Assembly (NCBI GenBank): GCA_963965975.1
Contig: OZ014414.1
Span: 3,385,501 to 3,449,500 of the forward strand
Length of the DNA: 64,000 nucleotides
Direction: 5' to 3'
From: Xestospongia bergquistia
Lineage: Eukaryota; Porifera; Demospongiae; Haplosclerida; Petrosiidae
Below, one piece after another: positions 10,959 to 22,194 of this stretch; the stretch's first letter is position 1, and each line of letters starts with the position of its first letter. Below the pieces are notes generated by a model. It was not told the origin of the DNA, did no database searches, and worked only from the letters and a program-made list of their open reading frames with translations. The translations under genes were made by a program, and so were the position numbers.

Positions 10959-12155
10959 CTGGGCTTTCTGACATGACTGAAGTGCCTGATTGGAGTTCTT
11001 TAGTTGATATAATGTTCAATAGACTCTACACCATTAAATTAAAACATAATAATAGTAACAATATTATTATTATCATCAACTTATAATTTCTCAATGATAC
11101 ATATATATACTAAATATTCTGAAATACATTTATAATGGACTACATGGTTCCTCATCAAGTTCATCTTGTGTTTGACTTGAATCTTAAAAAAATACAATTA
11201 TAATAATTAAATAATAAAAGAAACATCATATAGTTTAAGTTTTGTCGATAGACAGAGCTAAGAAATCATATTTTAGTTATTATTTCCAGAACACAAGAAT
11301 TTACAAGTTATTTTTATAATACTCTAGATTAGTTTCTCACCTTTTATTGTTGTTAATAGTGATATCAAATCATTATTCTCTCTTTGTTTCTGTTCAGACA
11401 TTTGTTTTTCTGACTTCATATTAATTACTATGAAATGAAAAATAAAGAAATACCACATTACTGTGTAATAGACGATATTTTTAATATTTTGTGCTTAGTG
11501 GATTGAATTTAATTGTCATTGGTAAGTTGAAGTTAATAGATTCAATATATTAATTTTGTTATTAAGTGGAGATAAAGATATGATAGAGTTTATTCAATGA
11601 TACACTTTATGATAATAATAATTAACCCTGTACAATCAATAACCATTTTAATAGGATATTTATAACTGTTCTTACCTTGATGTATAGTTTTCATTTCTGT
11701 TGTCAACTCTCTAACAACAGTGTCCAGTGACTCCAATTTGTGTCTCAGATCCTCTTCAGTCTCCTATTCAATATATGAAACTCTAATATCTATTTACCTT
11801 ATATAAATGATTCTTGTGTTACCTCATCTCTTTTATATTTATCATAAATGAAATAGTGACCAATAATGAGTTTTTCCTGCTTCAATAATTCTAGCATTTC
11901 ATGAGCTTTGGCAATAATTGAACCAAGTAGATCAAGTGAAAAGAAACAAGTGATAACAATTGAGTTACTCCTTTGTATTTAACGAATCTCCACATTTCTT
12001 CTAAGTGATTGTGAAATAATCTCCTCAATATCTTCCAATGTGCAGTCTCTGGGATCCCAGTTCAATACAAATACAATTGTCTCACATTGTCTCACATTTA
12101 AAAGAGAAGGAGTTGTTGTCACTTTGAAACTTTCACCAAGACAAAGGGAAGCCTA
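10959..12155 (-). pseudogene. Upstream partial copy of the domain plus coiled-coil module
   Basis: Pieces are 12155-11823 (homologue of the 10120-9432 domain, TAA at 11979-11981), 11763-11676 (ETEEDLRHKLESLDTVVREL, coiled coil), 11427-11341 (VINMKSEKQMSEQKQRENND), 11182-11144 (DSSQTQDELDEEP) and 11025-10959 (SLLNIISTKELQSGTSVMSE). Junctions are GT-AG and mostly in phase 1. They lead into the death-domain exon at 10789, so they may be its 5' part or the tail of a tandem neighbour. Confidence 0.55.
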
Positions 12156-13045
12156 TATTACTATATTAATACAACTAATTTACTGATGCCTGAGAAAAAT
12201 CTGTGGGTGTGACCAAGGCTAAAAATCTGCTAGTTGATCTCTATTAGGCAATAGACATCAACCTCATGTAGTCTGAAATTACTCTTGAGCAAGTTTATGG
12301 TCAGCTGCACCATGGCAGTATATAGTATGTATGCAATAGTAAAGTATAGATAAATGCAGGAAAGGATCAAACATTGTATTTCTTTGTCATCTTTTGGATT
12401 CGAATCTCTCTTAGAGTTCCGTCATTACATTTCTGCAAAGTACTATAGGATTTAAAAAATTTTTAAAGCACGATCAATTATTAGAACAAGTATCTTCACA
12501 TGATTGCATCAAAAAAAGCTGAAAAAAAATTCAGATATTTCTACCTTAAACAACTAGTTTCTTCTTCATAAAAATCAAAGTGGCAAGTTTATATGGACCT
12601 TATGACAAGTTTACAAGACTGTTCAAAACACTACTTTCTTGATGGCTTCATTTTATATTATGGAGCAATAGTGGTTGATTGGTAATCTTATAATAAGTTA
12701 TATCAATATATAACAGTTCAATAATCTATATGCATTACATAAACTTACAAAGTCAGTATTTTGTAAAAGATATCACCATCAGGTGATATCTGTTACAAAT
12801 TTCTTCATTGATATACAGGTTTATATAACACATATAGAACTCTAAACTATTTTCTATAATAGACATAATATCTGAGAGACTGTTGTAATCACTGGCTTTA
12901 CTTTATGATGTATATAATCTAATTTCTTTTCTGGTAAATTTTCCTAAGTTCATGTATTAACATTACACCTGATGCTAATCCGAAACCAATTGATGATAGT
13001 TTGTTACTGAGATATACTATTTATAACTAACCTTTATTTAATAGA
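12156..13045. other. Stretch without recognisable gene
   Basis: No frame with splice sites or family similarity on either strand. The sequence near 12393-12405 resembles a tRNA B box but no cloverleaf can be drawn. A short inverted repeat 'gatatcaccatcaggtgatatc' lies at 12768-12789. Confidence 0.5.
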
Positions 13046-13159
13046 TCTTGATATTGATGAAATCATGGATGCCATTTCTGACAAGTTTGATTTATTGAAT
13101 GTGGCAGATGATGTGAAAAAATGGCATGAGTTGTTTGGAAAGTGTCTTCTCAAAGATTG
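13046..13159 (+). pseudogene. Death-domain N-terminal fragment
   Basis: Acceptor ttatttaatag, phase-1 entry, then DLDIDEIMDAISDKFDLLNV, DDVKKWHELFGKCLLKD and TGA at 13157-13159. The order 'DLLN...KWHELF' matches the first two helices of the local death domains. The remaining helices are not found in the next few hundred bases, so it is a truncated exon. 13160-13590 holds nothing else I can identify. Confidence 0.45.
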
Positions 13160-13589
13160 AGAGAAAAGTAATTTATGATTTCATAATTTTACTGATCTTT
13201 TGTTTCTGATTGATGATTTTATTTGCACTTGGGACTCCAACATTAATGCATTAAATAAACCAATTACCATTAAAATTAAGAGTAATAGAGCTTGTTTTAA
13301 GTTTCTGATGTAGTTAGAGATCATTTAAGTAATCAAGATGTATATGAAAAGTATATGTATCAATTCAGGAAATAAAGTAAAATTCAATATTTCTTTGTAC
13401 TACATTTATATGTTTACAATCTTTTGAGTACTCCCCTGGTAATTATTGTAGTTTTATGATTATCAGTATTATAATGTAGCTATTTTATGCAAAATATTTG
13501 GCAATTTTGCTTATTATTATTCATTTGATGCAATTTGCTTTTAAAAATTTCATGTCTTTTGCTGGAGGAATTGAAGTATAAAATAATAG

Positions 13590-14760
13590 TTACTGTGAAA
13601 TTAGCTTAGCTTTGGCAAACTCTTCATAATAATTTGAGTAGTTTAAAATGCAATTATGAAAGTATTCTGAGCTCTTTGAAGTCACTCATAACAGCTTAAC
13701 AATTCAATCATCAATGGTTACCTGGAAGATGGTGATCAAGGCTCTGTTGCTCGTAAGCTTACAGATACATTTACATGACCATCTATACCATATCTATCAT
13801 GTCAGACATTTTTACATAACACTGCTTCAAGGTCTCTATTTGCATCAAATAAACTACTCACCTAGAGTCTTGTGAGTATAATGTATTATTTAGTTGAATA
13901 TTTTTGAACATAATTTCTAATATTAGTTTATGAACTATTATCTCAACAAATATATTTCTCTACAATCATGACTGAACTATTTTCTTAATCATTGTTACTG
14001 TTAACATGTCAATGTATTTTTCTCCATTAGTAATCATCATAACACCAATGGGCAGTCTAGTGAATGAATAAGGAAGGGAGAAGTTTCATATACAAGTACA
14101 CACACAGTGCATGCATATATTATACCTGAAATATACATTTAATTTCTGTTCTTTACTTATAAATTCTTGGAGAGCAGTTTGTATTATTTTATTGTTATTA
14201 TCACTCAGTGGCTTTATGAAGTGAAAACTCACATATAATTATATGTACCTAATAATGATTATTATTATACCTTAGCAGTTGTGACAACTCTGTTGACTAC
14301 TCCTCTGTAAACACACATTATTGCTTTGATCACTCCAGGGACATTGGTTAAGTGATTATTTTGACTTAATGCACTTGTAAATCAATATGATAACAATAAC
14401 AGATAATATGTCACTGTGGATTAAGGACTTACAAAAGAGGTTCATAATTATAGTGAGATCAGAATACTGCTTTTCATTTAAAATGTCATTAAGAGCAGCT
14501 ACTTTGCCAATTAATTATTTAATTACTTTTTTACATATGCATATCATTGTGCCTCAGTGGACTATTGCAATATAAAAAGAGATAACAATAATAATGGAAC
14601 GGTTTCAATAGGTTTAAGGAGTGTTGTTTGTACTGAAAGGATTTTATACTAAATTAAAAGACAAAATATTGTGATGCTGTGCAATGTAATGGATGAATAC
14701 CTTAATATTATTAACTTATTTTTATTGTCATGCCTGTAGTTAATGTGCATGATTACTATA
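13590..14760. repeat. Segmental duplicate block, copy 1 (partner 62041-63110)
   Basis: The block is collinear with 62041-63110: 'ttactgtgaaatt', 'ggcaaactcttcataataattt', 'ctctttgaagtcactcataa', 'aatggttacctggaagatgg', 'actgcttcaagg', then the minus-strand exons described separately and 'catgcctgtagttaatgtgc' at its right end. In plus orientation 'MVTWKMVIKAL' at about 13715-13750 is the core of a decayed death domain. Copy 2 is longer-lived at its right end, where it leads into a third 2A exon. Confidence 0.7.
14271..14498 (-). pseudogene. Unrecognised minus-strand gene family M, member 1 (two exons)
   Basis: Exon a 14498-14433 reads ALNDILNEKQYSDLTIIMNL after gtag and before gtaagt. Exon b 14374-14271 (104 bases) reads SQNNHLTNVPGVIKAIMCVY and RGVVNRVVTTAK before gtataa, but its acceptor has become 'acaa'. 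The same exons occur at 62762-62701 and 62638-62535, where exon b is fully open with an intact 'ttacag'. The protein is helical and unrecognised. Conserved exon length and frame argue for a former gene rather than a noncoding repeat. Confidence 0.5.
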
Positions 14761-14945
14761 TTATGATGTCATAGATAAAAAGAAGTCTTTACATTATTTG
14801 CTATGCATCCAATCACTCGATCATACCTGCAGTAAAGGAAATGGATTATATGATAAACAAATGAAATGCATCAGTTGTCTTATATATTGTATACACATGT
14901 GAAATCTATGTGATTATTGCATGCAGGTGTATCATGTATTGTATG

Positions 14946-14948
<3 letters not shown>

Positions 14949-15020
<72 letters not shown>

Positions 15021-15065
15021 AATATATACAAATACATACATACATACATGCATACATACATACAT
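14949..15065. repeat. (TA)n microsatellite followed by (CATA)n
   Basis: An uninterrupted TA tract of about 64 bases ends near 15012, followed by 'tacatacatacatacatgcatacatacataca'. The surrounding 14760-15380 shows no gene. A translated run of Ile and Tyr here is only the microsatellite. Confidence 0.95.
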
Positions 15066-15539
15066 AATTATATTTATATGTATGTGATTAATACATACAA
15101 ATGTCTTGTCTTATATATTAAATTGATATGTAATACTACTAAAACCATATCATATATTAGAGCTCACATATGAGAAAAATGTGGTTAAAATCAGACATAA
15201 AGTGTATGCATTATTTCATACAGTGATACATATTTAAACTTTCCAGTACTACAGGTGACGTGGCACAAATGTTATAGTATCACATGTATTAACTTAACTA
15301 TAGATGTCATATTTGTCCATATATTGATCAGTCATGATCAGTGCCTAAATAATACAAGTCCAAAGTTTGTCTAGTAGCATAATAGTTAATTCTTAATTCT
15401 TTTTTACTTTAATGTTAAAAAAAACTAGATTATCATACAATCATACGAATGTACACTTTTGTAGTGTTATTGAATGTGTTGAATTGTGAAGAGCAGAACT
15501 TACTGAAAATTATTAATTTATAAATGTACACTGTAGATA

Positions 15540-15965
15540 TCTAACATATAGTTCTCTAAAATCTTTGTTCCACTGACTAAACTGTTCTCTTGATCTTTGT
15601 ATCTGTGAACATGTCAATGTATTTGTTATCAATAATAACTATCATATTACCAATGAAATTAGAATAGCTTCAGTGAGAGAGAGAGGGAGAGAAAGGAGTT
15701 AGTTGTATACAAGTACACATACAGTGTATATACCTAACAATTTAAATCCAGTTCTTTATTAGCAATTTTATGGAAAACAACTGTTGGTCATATGAGGTTA
15801 TTTGTTGAAAGACATAGTGAATACACAATAAATTAATGAATATTACCAAATTTTGCATGCACAATTGACTTAACCACTTATATCAAAGGCTTTAATTACT
15901 CCAAGGACTTTAGCAAACTGTTATACTGAGGTAATGCATGTATTAATATTAAAGATTGATGAATT
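15540..15965 (-). pseudogene. Family M, member 3 (decayed)
   Basis: The minus strand shows SQIQRSREQFSQWNKDFREL (near 15550-15610) and, further on, a broken exon b with KVLGVIKAFDIS (near 15885-15935). Member 4 at 38.4 kb keeps SQIQRSREKCGQWNKDYREL in the same frame, so that segment was probably coding too. Several frameshifts are present. Confidence 0.4.
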
Positions 15966-16339
15966 GGGTCAAAACACTGCCAGTTTCTTTTAAACCACAT
16001 AATATATGTATACATCAATCATAATATTAACATGATAGTACAGACTACATGGAAGTATACTATTACATTAACTTTTACTTATTGCAAATGACCTTTTTAA
16101 AGTAAACATTATAACGACATGTCAACTTAGATTGTAAATAATCTTGAGTAGCTAAGCCAGTCTCTTAGTTGCAATCATCAGGGGGATGGGATGGCTATGC
16201 GAAACTACTTGTAGGTACTTAATGTATCAAAAAGTTTTTTCGATCGTAATATTTAGGACGGTGAAAGTTATCTATTGGGAGGAGAGAATGTGTTCTTGTC
16301 TAAAAATAGCAACAAATCCATACGAGTGTACCATTTTCT

Positions 16340-16478
16340 AATTTTACGGATAATAGTTATTTCCGGTATTTCAGACCAGACCCGCGCTACAACCAAGACT
16401 ACTTGCTTCTTTGTTAAAGCACTAGCTTTTATAGCTTGTGTTGATACTTGTCGTGTTGTTGTCCTTGGAAGCAACAAG
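16340..16478 (+). promoter_or_regulatory. Probable 5' untranslated exon / promoter-proximal block of 2A gene A
   Basis: A GC-richer block ('ttatttccggtatttcag', 'gacccgcgctac', 'gttgtccttggaagcaacaag') ends at a donor-like AAG|gtacta at 16478/16479. The same block ends at a donor-like site at 39344 (locus B) and at 46349 (third copy, AAG|gtaata). An acceptor (ttaattatag) stands two bases before the 2A-exon ATG. Together this suggests a noncoding first exon spliced to 17411. The transcription start is not visible. Confidence 0.4.
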
Positions 16479-17412
16479 GTACTAACCTATTAAATGACTC
16501 CTCTGTATATTCATAACTTATTAATTAAGTTTGCAACTATGGGGTCACACCTTTTATTGGGTGAAGGTTCATAAATCGGCCAATAAGGAGGGCTTACTTC
16601 TTACCAAACTAACACATATTGACCTTTATATGTTTATATGTACCTTTTATATATGTATGAATGGCTCTTCCTATAATTATATACTTTAAATAAACTGCTG
16701 GTTTGATTGATACTGACATTGTGACTCAAGATACGTTAAGAAACTATCCTCATTCCCAGACTACCATAGCCCACAATATGGTACCTAGTATATATCGTCA
16801 AGCCTCATTGCATAATATATTCAAAGTAGTTTTTATTAGCATTTGTTTTATATGTCTTTAGTAGCTGTAGCAGCCTTACCCCTATATTTTAATTTAGTGC
16901 TTTTATTCACTTATTGTCAATATATGACGTAATTAGAAAATGAATAATAAAATATTTTATGTACAGGTATATAGCTATTTATGATATCTATAAGTATGAT
17001 ATTTATTGTATGAATGTAGTACTCTTTAAAATTTAGCCTTGTATTGAGGCATTTAAGAACTATGGTGTGTTATTTTCTATTGTTACATATAAAGAGTAAT
17101 GTCTGTGTCATTAGCAATGATAATCATGATCATAATTACAGTGAAAGTTGAGTATGGTTTTTATAAGGAATACATACTTTCCTGTCATTATATTATTACA
17201 ATTTTGTCTTTTAAAACTGATAACATTAATTTTAATGCTAAACATACACATGTGCAATAAATGATTAAATAAATTGGAACAGGTGTCCTAGCTATGAAAT
17301 GTATAGAGGGTGTCTTAATGTGTAATTGTATAAAATAGTTAAAGCAAATATGATTAAAACATTTTCTAAATTGTTTGGCTAATTTTTTCTTCAATATTCT
17401 TTAATTATAGTA

Positions 17413-17638
17413 ATGATTGATATATCTCAATGGAGGGCGAGTATTGGATTGTGGACATGTCGTCAGATGTCATACAGTACTCATTGTAAAGAGACTTTAC
17501 TTACTGAGAGCAGTAGTAGGATAGATGGAGTGACTATTATCAGGAAGATTAAAGATCTTACTTTATCCTTAGGTGTCTTTCTCTCGCTTCTTCTTATTTT
17601 ATCAGGAGATGTTGAACTCAATCCTGGACCTAAAACAG
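17413..17638 (+). CDS. Exon 1: hydrophobic leader ending in a 2A ribosome-skipping motif
   Basis: 75 residues plus a split Gly. After a polar start (MIDISQWRASIGLW) comes a basic patch (IIRKIKD), the hydrophobic run LSLGVFLSLLLIL, then SGDVELNPGP with the full 2A consensus D-(V/I)-E-x-N-P-G-P. The codons of G65-P73 occupy 17605-17631, and the expected break lies between G72 and P73. The hydrophobic run resembles a signal peptide merged with the 2A. Such overlap is known from 2A-led receptors of sea urchin and sponge, where the skipped product is routed differently from the unskipped one. That this happens here is an inference. Confidence 0.9.
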
Positions 17639-20600
17639 GTAACTCTACTATTAAAATGAATAGCCTATGTCCCTTTTTACACATTTGTTAATCACTTATA
17701 ATGAGTTAAATTAATTGTTTATATTATGGACAAAACATTTATTCCAGAATTGGAATTTTATACATAATAATCTGATAGTACTCTGGTCAATAATAATTGA
17801 CTATCACATAAACAATAATAACTCACCAAACTATGATGATCTTAAGTAGAATTAACTCAATTGATAATAGTTGATGAAATTAGGTCAGAAATTATTTCCA
17901 GTACGCATGTAGTCTTTTTGCTTTAAATTATGTAGTTTGGAATCAATATTTACCACATTAGTCTAAGGAATGTATTATAATACATATAGCCTTTGTGTTA
18001 CATACTTTCTTATTAGTCATTAATGATGAATTAGATTACCCTTATTACTCCTGCAAATGTCAGACCTAACCTGACATTTGTTAATAAGTCAGGTGACTCC
18101 TGACTACACTGTGAAGTAGTACTGAGAGGGTATAATGGCAGCAGGTAAATGAGCATCATAATTGTAGACAGTAATTGTCCATGATTTACTAGTTAATAAT
18201 TAGCTCCACCCTAATATCTTGAATGTTCTTGGTATTTGTTTGACACAGAAGTTATAGCACATATTCTATTTATAGCCCAATGACAGACCATTGTATTTTA
18301 AGTAGTAAATTTGTTATATCGGTGTCATTGAAGTCATTGAATGATAAACAGTAAATGTTATTAACAGTAGAAGAATATTAGTACATGTAGATGTCCTAGT
18401 TAATTGTATAAATATAATTACAATTTTTTATTCTAACTTTCTGTATTAAATTACAAGTACATTTATTGATAATTGAAGTTTTCATTTGTCAACACTTAAT
18501 CAATACCACATTCATTTAAAATGATAATTTTAAGGCATGATTTAATTTACATTGTGACATTTGTTATGATAATTATTTTGTTGTTATTTCAGGTATTACT
18601 AGTAAATTAAGTGAGTATCCTACAAGAGAGGAACTGTGCTGGCTATTAAATGATATTAGGGACAAATGGTATGAGATCGGACTATCATTACAAATAAGTC
18701 GTGATGTTTTGGATGATTTAAAACACAGGGAAGGGATTGATGAATTCTCAGCAGTCATTATTATTTTTGTAACAGCTCAACCATCCACTGTTACCTGGGA
18801 AACAGTGATAACCGCTATTGAGAGTCCTATTGTTAATGATAAGAAGACAGCTGATCTGATACGTCGATATCTTAGTACATGTAAGAGTAATAAGTTATTA
18901 TAAAGTAATAAGGTTATTAATAATGGTCTTCAGACTACTCCTGTAAAATGTGTTAAATTCAATTTGAGTCAACAATGATAACACACAATATACATCAGTT
19001 GAATGTGATTAAAATCAAGTTAGTCTTGACTCACTTTGTTAAATAGTTGTAAAATGGTGTGATGTTGATTGCATCAGCTATAATTGAATGCAACAATGTT
19101 TTGTACATGTTATGAATAATTGTGATGAGTTTGTAGATAGTCATGTGAATGTTATGGTGAGAAACCTTCCTCTAACCTTTCCATATAATGTAACACTTGT
19201 CATCATATGTAAGAGTCATGGTTAAGGTTATCAAAGCTTTTTGAATGGAATTAAGTCAGTGTATAGCTGTAAACTTCATTGAACTAAATTGAATACGAAC
19301 ACACCTAATGTCATTGTCAATACACTATGTCCAGTTTTAGAATTACAAGTACTACATACTTATTTTACTTTTATTATGACTAATTCATTGTTAAAGCGTT
19401 AGCTTATTAATGACTTTATAATTGCCTCTAATTAATTGACTTATATACAAGTAGTAGTTACCAATCCATCTAGTCTATCCAGCTACATCCTCTGTTTGGC
19501 TAATGTGTTAGAATGAGCTAACAACATAATTTTAAGTAATCATGATAAATGGAAATTAAGAAGCCATACATTCTCCTTGAGTGTACTATTTTATCGTTTG
19601 ATCCATTTTGGCTGTGTTTGGAGATTTTCAGACTTGAAACATCATAGTTAATGATTTAAAGAGTCATAAAACAGCATTACCTTCAAAAGATTAAAAGAGG
19701 TTTCTTCAGTATAATAATAAACAGTAATGTTATTAACAATAGAAGAATAGTAGTGCATGTAGATGTCCTAGTTAATTGTATAAAATATAATTACAATTTT
19801 ATATTCCAGCTTTCTGCATTAAATTACATGAACATTTATTGATCTAATTGAAGTTTTCATTAATTTTGTCAATACTTAATCAATACCGCATACATAATAT
19901 ATAAAATGATAATTTTTAAGATACTAATTAATTTATTATATGACAGTTTATTATAAAGTTGTTTTGTTGTTTGTTCAGTTATTCCTAGGACTCTAAAAGA
20001 GATTCCAGATGATCTGTTTGTAGAGTTTCAGTATTATAGTGATAAATGGTACGAGATTGGATTATCATTACAAATACATCGCAATCTTTTGGATGATTTA
20101 AAACTCTGTTGGAAGAGTGATATTGCAAAAATTAAGGAAGTAATTAGAATCTGGGAAAATACTAAACCATCCCCCATTACCTGGGAAACAGTCATGACTG
20201 CTGTGGAGAGTCCTGTTATTAATAGCAAGGAGTTAGCTGATAGGATTCGTCAAAAGCTTATGCAGGGTAAGTTATTATTATTATTAATTAATGAGTTTCT
20301 TTTATTAATACTGTCACTGTCAATAAACTGTATAGTACAAACTTTTGACTTACTAAATTTTATCATTCTGTTGTCAAAAACTTTTATATAGATTTTTATT
20401 AACTACTTACGTCACAACATACATGTAGTATGTAGTACTGATATTTAGAATGAACTTTGATTTTGATTTTATAGTATTTTTCTCTTACAATATGTCTCAT
20501 AACATATATACACATGGAACTATCATATTGACTGACAGTAATTGTTATCTATTCAGTTCACAGTTACTGTTGTAGTTAAGGATGTCATAGATGTCCCTGA

Positions 20601-22151
20601 TTCCAGACATATGGCAGTCCCCATAATATTCTAGACACACCCATCATAATTACTAATGATGATGTTAAACTTTGACATGAAGGCATTGCAAAAATCTCAA
20701 AATTTTAGTTTTATATTGTACCTCTACTATACAGTGATGTTTTGCTTTCTAATTAATGCACAATGTAATCTACACGTACATATATGTTTGTAATGTAACC
20801 TTAAGTTATTTACATGACTTCCTTCTATTAGTAAAGACTAGACAAGTTATGCCGTTCATCAAATGTTTTATGTGCAATAGTAGAGTTAGCTTTCATTAAT
20901 TGATTTTGATGGTTCCATGTAACAATACAATAACATGAAAAAAAACAAGCATTTGTATACATATATCTAAGCTAGTCATTCTAGGCAAGCCCCTTTGCTA
21001 AGAGAGAAAGGCCTTATGAAATTACCATTGTAATTCACCATCAGCCCACTCAGCATTTATTAAGTTCATTTTTTGTTTTATCCTTTTGGGATCAATGTCT
21101 TCTGTATATCTTGAGTGACATAAATTTAGATATTTCTGACCTATGCATTACTAATCTTTTTTTAAATTTTCACAAACCTGTTATAATAAATTCACTAATT
21201 TCAGTCATTTTAGAAAATACAAACACAAACTGCAATTTCATTCCGAGTTGATTTACTATAATCTTGGAAATCATGCCTCGAAAATATTGTATGAGATCTT
21301 GTACACCTTTCTTGGAAGTGTATAAGTTATTTATTGACCTAAAATGGAGCAATCTGATTGGTTAATTAGGGCAGAGCATTGTACGTGTTACTGATACATC
21401 AGAGTTATATAATACATATAGAACATTTGGTCCAAAATATGTAATGTTAGGTTTGAGTGAAAGAACAGACAGTTCAGTTAATTATAGTTTATTAATTTTA
21501 TACAATTTTGACAACAACATAACTAATAACTGTATTAACTTGTAGTTAGTATATCCAAACATTAGGTCATTATTAATTAATTTATCATTATTATTGATAT
21601 TATCTATAATTTGTTTGTTCATGTAGGAGCACTTTACAGAGTGCGATATAATCCTGATTATTTTGGTCCCACTGACATATCTATTTCAGGTAATTTAATT
21701 TCTATATAATATATCAATACATTATGTTAACTGTTACACTGGACATTTACCGTAGTATTATAATTATAGCTTCTTCCCAGGACTAACTGATAGTTTTATA
21801 TTATCATAGTAAACAATGTGAGTAATAACAAAGGTCCTATAAGACTTTTAGTATTAGATTAGTAACAAATTTTAATGTAAGATGATGTGTATTACTTAAT
21901 TTACTTGACTTACCTGACAGTCCTATAATTGTTTTTAAGTAAACAATTCTTGCTCACTTGTTCTGATCTTTAGTTTAAAAAAAAGAGTAATGTCCAGTAT
22001 TACCACATCTTGTCTCATTGTAATGCTATATATTCCATGATACTAAGTAGTACCTAACACGAGTCTCAGGAGCCCAGTCACTTATATATCGGTTAATAAT
22101 AGTATCACTTGGTTCCTATTACATTCTGAAGTGATCCACTTTAGAGCCAAT

Positions 22152-22194
<43 letters not shown>

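Larger units (their letters stand above)
7026..12155 (-). pseudogene. Decayed multi-domain receptor/adaptor gene: conserved domain, coiled coil, death domain, CARD-like, SH3, LRR
   Basis: Exons in minus-strand order: 12155-11823, 11763-11676, 11427-11341, 11182-11144, 11025-10959, 10789-10502 (death domain), 10445-10173 (CARD-like), 10120-9432 (conserved alpha/beta domain), 9381-9264, 9134-9081 and 9032-8893 (coiled coil), 8830-8747 (linker), 8238-8141 and 8063-7951 (SH3), 7834-7026 (LRR). Most junctions have GT-AG sites and agreeing phases, so a real spliced gene once existed. Damage: stops at 11979-11981, 9969-9971, 7728-7730 and 7500-7502, frameshifts in the CARD-like, third coiled-coil and second SH3 exons, a phase clash before 11025, and a GC donor at 10500-10501. 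The set of parts fits an intracellular signalling scaffold or NLR-like receptor, which is an inference. The first five exons may belong to an upstream tandem copy. Confidence 0.7.
15360..17640 (+). repeat. Upstream-region duplicate of 2A locus A (partner about 38180-40816)
   Basis: From about 15540 to the end of the 2A exon this region is collinear with 38370-40816. Shared pieces are 'gttctctaaaatctttgttcc' and its counterpart, 'ccacatgatatatgtatat', 'catgatagtacagactac', the GC-richer block at 16340-16480, 'aactatcctcattc', 'tcaagcctcattg', 'ttacaattttgtcttttaaaa' and the exon itself. A shorter third copy lies at 45800-46370. The duplication therefore carried the promoter region along with the gene start. 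Confidence 0.7.

Noticed and set aside
12385..12410. tRNA B-box-like 'ggattcgaatctc'
   Set aside because: No matching A box, acceptor stem or anticodon arm at the right distance on either strand.
14910..15173. Plus-strand Ile/Tyr-rich frame
   Set aside because: Translation of a TA and CATA microsatellite.
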